Below, in pieces: positions 8,765 to 17,022 of a DNA stretch of 64,000 nucleotides (the stretch's first letter is position 1; every line of letters begins with the position of its first letter). A model generated the notes under the pieces. The model saw only the letters and a list, made by a program, of their open reading frames with translations, was not told where the DNA came from and searched no databases. The position numbers and the translations under genes are program-made. Origin of the DNA: Bacteroidota bacterium (lineage in GTDB: Bacteria > Bacteroidota > Bacteroidia > Chitinophagales > Chitinophagaceae). The DNA is taken from positions 62,001-126,000 of the forward strand of contig JAFDXJ010000010.1 of the NCBI GenBank assembly GCA_018268015.1. The letters are read 5' to 3'.

Positions 8765-8807
8765 TAATCAGTACCTTGATGGATCAGGTTTAAGTAAAGT
8801 ATTTATT

Positions 8808-9101
8808 ATGATGCAAAGAAATTTTGACCAAATACTATTAAGCAAAAATCCAACCTTACAACATTTGGAATTACCGGTGGATCATCATATTGCTTATATT
8901 GAATATCAATTGAAAGATAACATGCTCACCCTTGTTCATACAGAAGTTCCAGAAGCGCTGCGTGGACAGGGTGTGGGTTCTGCTATTATTTCAAAAGCTC
9001 TTGAGTATGCTCAAACACATCAATTAAAAATAAAACCCGAATGTTCATTTGTAATAGCTTATATACAACGTCATCCGGAATGGCTTCCCTACACCCAATG
9101 A
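8808..9101 (+). CDS. Small GNAT family N-acetyltransferase (YjdJ-like)
   Basis: A compact acetyltransferase of the COG2388 type. It has the acetyl-CoA loop in VPEALRGQGVGSAI followed by AxxxAQTHQLKIKPECSFVIAYI. The start at ATG 8808 (MMQRNFDQ) is preferred, because the frame opens further upstream at 8727 only by overlapping the pirin gene by 38 bp and the extra residues look unlike the family. The substrate is unknown. It may be cotranscribed with pirin, 43 bp away. Confidence 0.8.
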   Translation: MMQRNFDQILLSKNPTLQHLELPVDHHIAYIEYQLKDNMLTLVHTEVPEALRGQGVGSAIISKALEYAQTHQLKIKPECSFVIAYIQRHPEWLPYTQ

Positions 9102-9113
9102 AAGATTCACGAA

Positions 9114-11336
9114 TTAATTTGATTGTATTTTTTTAATCAATTGATTCACCTGCCTCTTGAAATTTGAAGCGTCTTTTTTAAAGGATAGTATAAATTCATT
9201 ATCATCTAAAGTGCCTAATACGCTATTCATTTCTTCTTCATTGAAATAGGTCATTTTCCGGAATGGATTGGTATAATCTTTTTCTCTTGATGCATAAACA
9301 TTGACAGCAATCCATTTCCTCGTCAAAATGGCTTCTTGTAATAATTGGATCGCTTCCTGTTTTGTAATAAAATTTATTTTTTGCCCCATCAGCATGTGCA
9401 AAACCGCCAGGCCATGTTTCATTTTATCAGACACATACGCTTTCCCGGCCTTTTGATAATATTGATGCAAGGATCCCCACGAATGAATCTTTCCGGAAGT
9501 TATTTTTTGAAGCAATTGATCTAATTTAATTTTAGGAATCAGTTGACCACCCATGTTTTCCCACTCTTGTATAGCAGCATGAGGCAACCTGATCCCTTTT
9601 GGCGATGCGGTAAAATCCAAGCTATTCATTTGAATATATTCTATGAATTGCAAAATGGCATAATAACGGATCATTTTAATAAAAACATGGTATGACTTTC
9701 TTGTTTTGAGCAACACTGTTTTTCGTTTTGAATTTTCAAAACCCTCAACGCAAATTTCTAATTGATCTATTTCTTCATCATTCTTTTCCAGGAGATCATA
9801 CCCCTTTTTAATATTTTCTTCTTTTGTCATTTGCTGCACAGCATGGTGTTTATGCCAGGCATTGCCCACCGCATGTGCCATAATTGGTAAAGAGTGGATC
9901 AATTCATTCACGGTATCAGGTGCGAGATACTCAAATTCAAGATTTTGTATTTTATCTACCCTGTGATCCCTGGTTTTATATTTTCGAACATTCCTTTCCA
10001 ATGCATAAAAGTTATATAAAAACCAATATCCCGGTAAAATTTGCAAACAGTTTTTTGCTTCATCCTGGCTAACAAGAGAGAAAGGAATTTGAATGTCTAA
10101 TTCATAATTATAACTGCCTTTTCCTAGCATGGTAAAAGATGCAAATCGTGAATTATGTTTTGTATTTACACAAAGCCCCGGCCAAAATCCACGTCCAGCA
10201 ATCATTTCACCATCTGCACTTCTCGAATTGTGATTGGATCCCAAAGTAGCTCCCGCCGGGATATTGCTTTGTCCCATGACCAATGAAGCACATAAAAATG
10301 AATTATTATGATGTTGTTCATGCAAAGGAAAAATCAATGAATTTAAAACTTCACAACACGAAATTGTTGCATTATTACCAAGATATGAATTGATTAGCCT
10401 GGCGCCATATTTCAGTTGGGAATGGGAAGCCATAATAAAACGAACGGCCTTTACACCATAAAATACCCGGCAGCCTTCATGAATAATTCCATTAACCAAT
10501 TCGCAACCTTCACCGATTTGAGATTTCCCTGAAGCACCTGAATGAATCGTAAGGTTTTTTAATTTATTGGCGCCTTTGATATATGCATCATCACCAATTT
10601 TTACATCTTTTATTATACTTGAATTCTTGATAATTGTCCGATCGCCAATTTCGCCATACTCACCATGTGCAGCACTAAACAGAGAGGAGGTAAACTGTTT
10701 AAATTTATCCATCAAAACCTCATTATTCCGATAACGGCTCCATAAATAGGCATCTCCAGCCAACATACCACTAAAGGGCAATATGCTTCGCCTTCCATTT
10801 TCATTCCATATCTCTAATTCAATTCGCGCGCTTTCTTTTTCTCCTTCTTTTAAAATGCCGTTACCAAATTTGGCATGATGTGTCGTTGCCAGTTCCTGTA
10901 CATTGACAATGATGGTTTCATTGCCTATGATATAATGAGACAAGTAATGCACATTATCAATAGCCACATTATTTCCAAAATCGCAATTGATGATGGTGGA
11001 ATGATATAAACCCACGGAATACTGCATATCACTGAATTGTAAACAAGCCGGTGATAAACTTCCAATTCGTATTAAACCATAAAACCTGCAATTTTGAATC
11101 AGCGTAGGATCAAAGTAAGTACCTACCAAGAAGTTGCTCCAATTGGTGCAGGTATTTTCATTGGCAATAAGAATATCTATTTCATGGGTGTGTAAAGTAC
11201 GATATGTAAAGCCCTGCTTATTTTGTTTCATTCGAAAATCATACTCGTTCTTACCTTCAGCTAAATACTCTTTTGGGATAAAATCTTTACCCAAAGTATC
11301 ATGCCGGCTTTTTTGAATATTATTTTTTTGTATCAT
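9114..11336 (-). CDS. DUF4954 family protein with left-handed beta-helix repeats
   Basis: A large (740-residue) cytoplasmic-looking protein. Its middle part (about residues 90-400) is built of short hexapeptide-like turns (IGDRTIIKNSSIIKDVKIGDDAYI, split over two turns), as in nucleotidyltransferase and acyltransferase beta-helices. Between about 340 and 460 it has a conserved block (GSNHNSRSADGE, GRGFWPGL, KGSYNYE). The C-terminal third is helical. This matches the Bacteroidota family DUF4954, for which I know no assigned function. No catalytic motif of a nucleotidyltransferase domain is visible. It converges with the GNAT gene and stands alone. Confidence 0.85.
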   Translation of the reverse strand: MIQKNNIQKSRHDTLGKDFIPKEYLAEGKNEYDFRMKQNKQGFTYRTLHTHEIDILIANENTCTNWSNFLVGTYFDPTLIQNCRFYGLIRIGSLSPACLQFSDMQYSVGLYHSTIINCDFGNNVAIDNVHYLSHYIIGNETIIVNVQELATTHHAKFGNGILKEGEKESARIELEIWNENGRRSILPFSGMLAGDAYLWSRYRNNEVLMDKFKQFTSSLFSAAHGEYGEIGDRTIIKNSSIIKDVKIGDDAYIKGANKLKNLTIHSGASGKSQIGEGCELVNGIIHEGCRVFYGVKAVRFIMASHSQLKYGARLINSYLGNNATISCCEVLNSLIFPLHEQHHNNSFLCASLVMGQSNIPAGATLGSNHNSRSADGEMIAGRGFWPGLCVNTKHNSRFASFTMLGKGSYNYELDIQIPFSLVSQDEAKNCLQILPGYWFLYNFYALERNVRKYKTRDHRVDKIQNLEFEYLAPDTVNELIHSLPIMAHAVGNAWHKHHAVQQMTKEENIKKGYDLLEKNDEEIDQLEICVEGFENSKRKTVLLKTRKSYHVFIKMIRYYAILQFIEYIQMNSLDFTASPKGIRLPHAAIQEWENMGGQLIPKIKLDQLLQKITSGKIHSWGSLHQYYQKAGKAYVSDKMKHGLAVLHMLMGQKINFITKQEAIQLLQEAILTRKWIAVNVYASREKDYTNPFRKMTYFNEEEMNSVLGTLDDNEFILSFKKDASNFKRQVNQLIKKIQSN

Positions 11337-11441
11337 ACTCGTATAGTGATTCCATGCGAATATACCGATTTGAAAAAATGAAAGTTCTATTTCTCCATTT
11401 GTACCATGGAGTGGATATAATTTTATTTTACTGTATATTTA

Positions 11442-11473
11442 AAAAAAGCGATGACAATGATCATCGCTTTTTT
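11442..11473 (-). terminator. Rho-independent terminator after the M3 peptidase gene (works in both directions)
   Basis: Stem GCGATGA (11448-11454) pairs with TCATCGC (11461-11467) around a 6-base loop, and the flanking A6 and T6 extend the pairing. Read on the minus strand it follows the stop of the M3 peptidase gene at 11481 by 7 bases. It also insulates that gene from the DUF4954 gene. Confidence 0.85.
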
Positions 11474-11480
11474 CAAAATT

Positions 11481-13625
11481 TTATTTATTCTCCAGCAATC
11501 CTCTGTCTTGCAGCATGGGAAGAATGTCAGGGTCATGGCCTCTGAATGCTTTATATAATGTAGCCAGATCTTCCGTATTTCCCCTGGACAAAATCATATC
11601 TCTAAATCGCTGCCCATTTTCACGCGTAAGACCTCCATGCTCTTTGAACCATTGAAAAGCATCATCATCCAGCATTTCTGTCCACAAATAGGCATAATAA
11701 CCTGCTGCATATCCATTGCTCCAAATATGTAAAAAATAACTGGAACGATAGCGTGGAGGGACTTCAGTCATTGCCAGGCCGGCATTTTTCAAAGAGGCCA
11801 GTTCAAAACTGTCCACATTTTGTAAGGGCGCATCTGCAGACAATGAATGCCATGCCATATCCAATTTGGCTGCGGCTAATAGCTCGGTTAATCTGTAACC
11901 CTGATTAAATGTGGCTGCTTTTTTTATTTTATCCACTAATACCTGGGGCATTTTTTCTCCTGTTTTGTAATGCAGGGCATAGTGGGCAAAAACCATTGAA
12001 TCAAGCGCCCAATGTTCATTAAACTGTGAAGGAAATTCTACAAAATCACGCGCTGTATTTGTACCTGAGAGGCTTGGGTATTGCTGGCTGGCAAACAAGC
12101 CATGTAATGCATGTCCAAATTCATGAAACATTGTAGTCACATCATCAAAGCTTATTAATGCCGGTTGCCCTTCCGCAGGTTTTGTAAAATTGCATACATT
12201 ATAAATTACCGGATGTGTGCCCATTAAATAAGACTGCTGGACTATATTATCCATCCAGGCACCGCCTGATTTATTATCTCTTTTAAAATAATCGCAATAC
12301 CATAATCCTATGGCTTTATTATCTTTATCTGTTACTTCAAAAACGCGTACATCTTTTTGATAAACGGGAATATCTTTTCTTTCCTTAAAAGAGATTCCAT
12401 ATAATAAATTAGCTGCATAGAATACACCGTTTTGCAAAACATTATTCAACTCAAAGTAAGGCTTCACTTCATTTTCATCCAGGTCAAATTTGGCTTTGCG
12501 AACTTGTTCGGCATAAAAATTCCAGTCATAGGGTTGCAATTGAAATCCGCCCTTTTGCTGATCAATCACCGTTTGAATTTCGGCGGCTTCTTTCCTGGCT
12601 TTGGCAGTTGCGGCCGGAGTTAGTTTGCCAAGAAAAGCATCCACTGCCCCGGGTTCTTTGGCCATTTGATCCTGTAATTTCCAGGATGCATAGTTTTTGA
12701 AACCCAATAATTTAGCCTGTTGTGCACGAATTTCAGCTATACGTGAAATGGTTTGCCTGGTGTCATTGGAATCACTCTTCTCCGCACGGTTCCAGGATGC
12801 TTCAAAAAGTTGCTGCCTTGAATTTCTGTTTGATAGTGATTGCAATGCAGGTTGTTGTGTAGTATTTTGGAGGCTTAGCATCCATTTACCTTCCATATTA
12901 TTTGTTTTCGCATTGAGGGCAGCCGCTTCAATATCACCATGTGAAAGGCCGGCCAGCACAGAAGTGTCGCTAACAACCCATGCTCCTGCTTTTGCTGCAG
13001 CCAAAAGTTGATTGGTAAATTTGGCGCTTAATGAAGCTTCTTCACTATTTAATTTTTTCAGTTTTTCTTTATCAGCATCTGCAAGATTTGCTCCGGCCAG
13101 AACAAATTGTTGATATTTTACGTCCAATAATCTTTTAGATTCCGCATCTTTTTGCAAAGTATCTCTATGATCATATAATGCTTTTACCCTTGCAAATAAT
13201 TTGGGATTGAGATAAATGGCATCTTCATGAGCTGCCATTTGGGGAGCTATTTCTTCAGATAATCCCTGTAAAACAGAATCTGTATTTGCACCGGTGAGCA
13301 GGTTAAAAACGCCATATACACGGCTCAATAATACACCGGTCTTTTCCATGGCCACGATGGTATTATCAAAAGTAGGTGCTTCCGGATTGTCAGCGATTTT
13401 TTGCATTTCCGCCAGTTGTTGTTTCATGCCTTCTTCAAGGGCAGGTTTAAAATCGGCATCTTTTATTTTTGAAAAATCTGGCGCTTCGAAGGGCAAAGTA
13501 CTTTTCGCAAAAAATGGGTTGGCATCCGTAAATGAATCAACAGCATTTGTCTTTATTCCCGTTCCTCCATTGCAGGCGGATAATGAATACATACAGACGA
13601 TTCCTAAAAAAAGGAAAGTTTTCAT
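11481..13625 (-). CDS. dcp: M3 family metallopeptidase, peptidyl-dipeptidase Dcp-like lipoprotein
   Basis: A 714-residue zinc peptidase of family M3 that should remove dipeptides from peptide C-termini. The zinc motif HEFGH (in MFHEFGHALHGLF) lies near residue 498, with the third-ligand region further on. The N-terminus is a lipoprotein signal with C18 (SLSAC), so the enzyme is probably anchored in the periplasm. The C-terminal GGLTRENGQRFRD and LSRGNTED are typical of Dcp. It starts 36 bp after the stop of purB on the same strand, and cotranscription is likely. Confidence 0.93.
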   Translation of the reverse strand: MKTFLFLGIVCMYSLSACNGGTGIKTNAVDSFTDANPFFAKSTLPFEAPDFSKIKDADFKPALEEGMKQQLAEMQKIADNPEAPTFDNTIVAMEKTGVLLSRVYGVFNLLTGANTDSVLQGLSEEIAPQMAAHEDAIYLNPKLFARVKALYDHRDTLQKDAESKRLLDVKYQQFVLAGANLADADKEKLKKLNSEEASLSAKFTNQLLAAAKAGAWVVSDTSVLAGLSHGDIEAAALNAKTNNMEGKWMLSLQNTTQQPALQSLSNRNSRQQLFEASWNRAEKSDSNDTRQTISRIAEIRAQQAKLLGFKNYASWKLQDQMAKEPGAVDAFLGKLTPAATAKARKEAAEIQTVIDQQKGGFQLQPYDWNFYAEQVRKAKFDLDENEVKPYFELNNVLQNGVFYAANLLYGISFKERKDIPVYQKDVRVFEVTDKDNKAIGLWYCDYFKRDNKSGGAWMDNIVQQSYLMGTHPVIYNVCNFTKPAEGQPALISFDDVTTMFHEFGHALHGLFASQQYPSLSGTNTARDFVEFPSQFNEHWALDSMVFAHYALHYKTGEKMPQVLVDKIKKAATFNQGYRLTELLAAAKLDMAWHSLSADAPLQNVDSFELASLKNAGLAMTEVPPRYRSSYFLHIWSNGYAAGYYAYLWTEMLDDDAFQWFKEHGGLTRENGQRFRDMILSRGNTEDLATLYKAFRGHDPDILPMLQDRGLLENK

Positions 13626-13661
13626 TTGTTTAAATTTTAGATGAGTGAAAAAATATAATTT

Positions 13662-15008
13662 TTAAAAGTCAGGATTATTCCCTGTATAATTTTCCGGGTT
13701 AAGTTTTTTAAGTTCTTTTTTGATGGCCGGCTTCAAATCCAGCGTATCAATAAAGTCAAATAATTTTTCTTTATTCATTTTACCTTTCCCCCTTGTCAGG
13801 TCTTTTAATACTTCATAAGCTCCCGGGAAATTTTCTCTTCTTAAAATTGTTTGAATAGCTTCAGCTAACACTACCCAATTATTTTCAAGGTCAAGCTTTA
13901 TTTTCTCTTCATTCAGTAACAATTTGCCCAAACCTTTCTCAAGAGACTGAAACGCAATAAAAATATGCGCAACCGGAACACCTAAATTCCGTAGGACGGT
14001 GGAATCCGTAAGGTCGCGTTGCAAGCGGGATATCGGCAATTTGCCTGAAAGGTGTTCCAATAGGGCATTGGCAATACCCAGATTTCCTTCTGCATTTTCA
14101 AAATCAATTGGATTGACTTTATGTGGCATAGCGGAGGAACCTACTTCTCCTTTTTTTACCATTTGTTTAAAATAATCTAAACTGATATAAGACCACATAT
14201 CCCGCGAAAAATCTATAAGGATTGTATTGATGCGTTTTAAACAATCTAAATGTGCTGCAAGGTGATCATAGTGGTCTATCTGAGTAGTGAATTGTAATCT
14301 TTGCAGTGTCAATTTTTTAATTACAAATTCATTGGCCAAACCAATCCAGTCTTTATGGGGGAATGCGGCATAGTGAGCATTAAAATTTCCAGTTGCACCG
14401 CCAAATTTAGCCGTATAAGGTATTTGAGAAAATAAGGTGATTTGATTTTGTAATCTTTCCACAAAGACAAAAATTTCTTTACCCAGTTTTGTGGGTGATG
14501 CCGGTTGACCATGTGTCCTGGCCAGCATGGGCACATCTTTCCATTGAACAGCCAATGCATGTATTTTAGAAATGAGGCCGGATAGCCTGGGAAAGAAAAG
14601 ATCTTGCATACAATGCTTCCAGCTTAATGGAATAGCCGTATTATTGATATCCTGCGAAGTAAGTCCAAAATGAATCCATTCCTTTGAAATGCGGTCATCG
14701 GTTTTTTCCAATAATTGTTTTAGAAAATATTCAACCGCTTTAACATCATGATTTGTTGTTTTCTCAATTTCTTTGATTTTCAAAGCATCTTTCAAAGAGA
14801 AATCTTTGGCTGCATTTCTTAATAATTGTTTTGAAGTTGTTTTTAAGGAGAACATTTTTTTTTCGGAAAGGAAAATAAAATAGGCTACTTCCACATAAAC
14901 CCTGTATTTAATTAATGCATATTCCGAAAAATAATTTGCCAGGCTTTCACATTGTTTTCTATAACGGCCATCTACCGGTGAAACTGCACTCAATTGATTG
15001 AATTCCAT
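13662..15008 (-). CDS. purB: Adenylosuccinate lyase
   Basis: Cleaves SAICAR and adenylosuccinate in purine synthesis. The fumarase-superfamily signature SSAMPHKVNPIDFENAEGN is present, along with THGQPASPTKLGKE and TSQDINNTAIPL. The frame is open further upstream, but the start is set at the ATG at 15008, which gives the family N-terminus MEFNQLSAVSPVDGRYR and 448 residues; the upstream 26 codons are unrelated. mqnA begins 35 bp away on the other strand, so both promoters must share or overlap a very short region. Confidence 0.96.
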   Translation of the reverse strand: MEFNQLSAVSPVDGRYRKQCESLANYFSEYALIKYRVYVEVAYFIFLSEKKMFSLKTTSKQLLRNAAKDFSLKDALKIKEIEKTTNHDVKAVEYFLKQLLEKTDDRISKEWIHFGLTSQDINNTAIPLSWKHCMQDLFFPRLSGLISKIHALAVQWKDVPMLARTHGQPASPTKLGKEIFVFVERLQNQITLFSQIPYTAKFGGATGNFNAHYAAFPHKDWIGLANEFVIKKLTLQRLQFTTQIDHYDHLAAHLDCLKRINTILIDFSRDMWSYISLDYFKQMVKKGEVGSSAMPHKVNPIDFENAEGNLGIANALLEHLSGKLPISRLQRDLTDSTVLRNLGVPVAHIFIAFQSLEKGLGKLLLNEEKIKLDLENNWVVLAEAIQTILRRENFPGAYEVLKDLTRGKGKMNKEKLFDFIDTLDLKPAIKKELKKLNPENYTGNNPDF

Positions 15009-15043
15009 GAATAGTTCATTTCTTTGTACGCAAATTAAATCAA

Positions 15044-15778
15044 TTGGACAGAATAAAAATAGCAGCAGTAAGTTATTTAAATACAAAACCTTTATTGTAC
15101 GGCATCCATCATACCCCGGAATTAATGGAAATGATCTCTCTTTCAGAGGATTTTCCTGCAGAAATTGCCCGACAGTTAATCATGAATGAGATAGATATCG
15201 GCCTTGTGCCTGTGGCTGTAATACCGGAAATGAAAGAGTCCTATATCATTAGTGATTATTGTATTGGCGCTACCGGACAAGTAGCAAGTGTTTGCCTGTT
15301 TAGTGATTGCCCCATCCATGAAATAAAACAGGTTTTTTTCGATTATCAAAGCCGTACTTCTGTAGCATTGGCAAGAGTTTTATTTAAAAATTATTGGAAA
15401 ATATCCCCTGAAATACGAAACGCCACACCTGGTTATACCCGGTATATTCAAGGTCATACAGCCGGAATCGTCATAGGAAATCGTGCGCTTCAACAAAGGT
15501 CTAAAAATGCTTATATCTACGATTTGGCGGAGTGCTGGAAGGATATGACGGGATTACCCTTTGTTTTTGCTGCCTGGGTGGCCAATAAAAAAGTTCCTGA
15601 AAGTTTTATTCCTCTTTTCAATCATGCCAATAAAAAAGGGTTGGAAAATATTCCAAAGGTTATTGCTCAAAACCCTATCTCCTATTATAACCTGGAAACA
15701 TATTTTACTCAAAACATTTCCTATATCTTGGATGAAGAAAAAAAGAAAGGCCTTGAAATATTTTTCACTTTCCTATAA
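15044..15778 (+). CDS. mqnA: Chorismate dehydratase MqnA (futalosine pathway)
   Basis: A 244-residue protein with the MqnA signature VSYLNTKPLLYG at the N-terminus, then EIARQLIMNEIDIGLVPVA, GATGQVASVCLFS and DYQSRTSVALARVLF. MqnA dehydrates chorismate to 3-enolpyruvyl-benzoate, the first step of the alternative menaquinone route, so this organism probably makes menaquinone through futalosine. The start appears to be TTG at 15044, since no ATG or GTG precedes the conserved N-terminus. It is divergent from purB with only 35 bp between. No other mqn gene is in the window. Confidence 0.92.
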   Translation: MDRIKIAAVSYLNTKPLLYGIHHTPELMEMISLSEDFPAEIARQLIMNEIDIGLVPVAVIPEMKESYIISDYCIGATGQVASVCLFSDCPIHEIKQVFFDYQSRTSVALARVLFKNYWKISPEIRNATPGYTRYIQGHTAGIVIGNRALQQRSKNAYIYDLAECWKDMTGLPFVFAAWVANKKVPESFIPLFNHANKKGLENIPKVIAQNPISYYNLETYFTQNISYILDEEKKKGLEIFFTFL

Positions 15779-15870
15779 TAAAAACCTACTGCATTTTATT
15801 TATTAAAAATGGGTTTAAGGTTTGGTTATCAATTTAGGATAAAATATTTCAATTTATTTGAGTATTTAGA

Positions 15871-16917
15871 TCATTGTTTTTTTCTCAATAAAACAAGATA
15901 AGTTGGGAAATGATCACTAAAGCCTCCACGATAATTATTACCATCCCATGTACGCATTGGATATCCTGTGTATCTACCTCTGTTTTCAATCATGAATTGT
16001 TGATTAAAAACATATTGTTTTGAATAAAAAAAACCAGCTTGTTCATGATCCATCCAGGGAGTATTGATCAATATTTGATCAAATAAGCCCCAGCTATCCT
16101 GGTAAGCCAGTGTGCCAATGCCTTTTTTATATAACTCCATCCAAGGATTAAATAAATCACCGGGTTTCAGATCTTTGCTTTTACCTTTTGCTCCTAAAAC
16201 TTTTACCAGGCTTGGGCTGATAGGATCATCATTTAAATCACCCATAAGGATAATTTTTGAACCCGGATAATTGCGTTGTATTGAATCAATGATATTTCTA
16301 TTTACCAAAGCAGCAGCTGCTCTTGCGGGCGCACTTCGCACCTCGCCCCCCAACCGACTGGGCCAGTGATTGACTAATACATAGATTGTTTCGCCACATA
16401 ATATACCTTTTACCATGAGAACATCTCTTGTATAGTAAGAAGATTTTACCCCTATTGGAATCTTTACGAAAAGTTTACGGCTTTCTTCCACTTTGAAATA
16501 TTGCGGGTTATAGATCAATGCAACATCTATACCTCGGTGATCCCATGAATCATAATGAACATATTGATAGTGCCTTCCTGCAATTTGAGGATCATGAATG
16601 AGATCATTTAAAACCGTATCATTTTCTATTTCAGCAGTGCCCAGTAAAGCGGGTCCGTCTTTAGAGAAAGTAGTGCCCATTTGAGCAATCACCCGGGCAA
16701 GATGATTGACTTTATTCCAATAAATTTCACCCGTATAATTCTTTGCACCCGAGGGAAGAAAATCATTATCATCTACTATTGGATTATCAATAGTATCATA
16801 AAAGTTTTCCAGATTATAAAATCCTATTACTACAACCTGGTAAATATTCTTTTGTGCAGGCAAGCTTTTTTGTAAAAAAAAAGAAAGAAAAATAAAGAGG
16901 ATGCATTTTTTTGCCAT
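15871..16917 (-). CDS. Secreted endonuclease/exonuclease/phosphatase family protein
   Basis: A protein of the DNase I-like metal-dependent phosphoesterase fold. Motifs in order are FYNLENFYDT, AEIEN (metal-binding glutamate), HRGIDVALIY, VNHWPSR and MGDLNDDP, with the catalytic HF near the C-terminus in GGFSDHFPTYL. The start is taken at ATG 16917 (MAKKCILF), which gives a clean signal peptide ending LPAQ; the frame opens 30 codons earlier without similarity. It is divergent from a TonB-dependent receptor and a DUF5689 lipoprotein, and the three likely form a nucleic-acid or phosphate scavenging locus. Confidence 0.88.
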   Translation of the reverse strand: MAKKCILFIFLSFFLQKSLPAQKNIYQVVVIGFYNLENFYDTIDNPIVDDNDFLPSGAKNYTGEIYWNKVNHLARVIAQMGTTFSKDGPALLGTAEIENDTVLNDLIHDPQIAGRHYQYVHYDSWDHRGIDVALIYNPQYFKVEESRKLFVKIPIGVKSSYYTRDVLMVKGILCGETIYVLVNHWPSRLGGEVRSAPARAAAALVNRNIIDSIQRNYPGSKIILMGDLNDDPISPSLVKVLGAKGKSKDLKPGDLFNPWMELYKKGIGTLAYQDSWGLFDQILINTPWMDHEQAGFFYSKQYVFNQQFMIENRGRYTGYPMRTWDGNNYRGGFSDHFPTYLVLLRKKQ

Positions 16918-17022
16918 GTTCGTTTTAAAGGATGAATAAGATACAATCTTTTTTCTAAAGAAAGTAGTAAAATGAGTTTTAATGAATAGATATATTGTAA
17001 GTGCCAATAAAAATCTCCACCA

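Noticed and set aside
12697..13011. Plus-strand frame of 104 codons
   Set aside because: Antisense to the M3 peptidase gene, cysteine- and serine-rich by reading the reverse frame, without homology.
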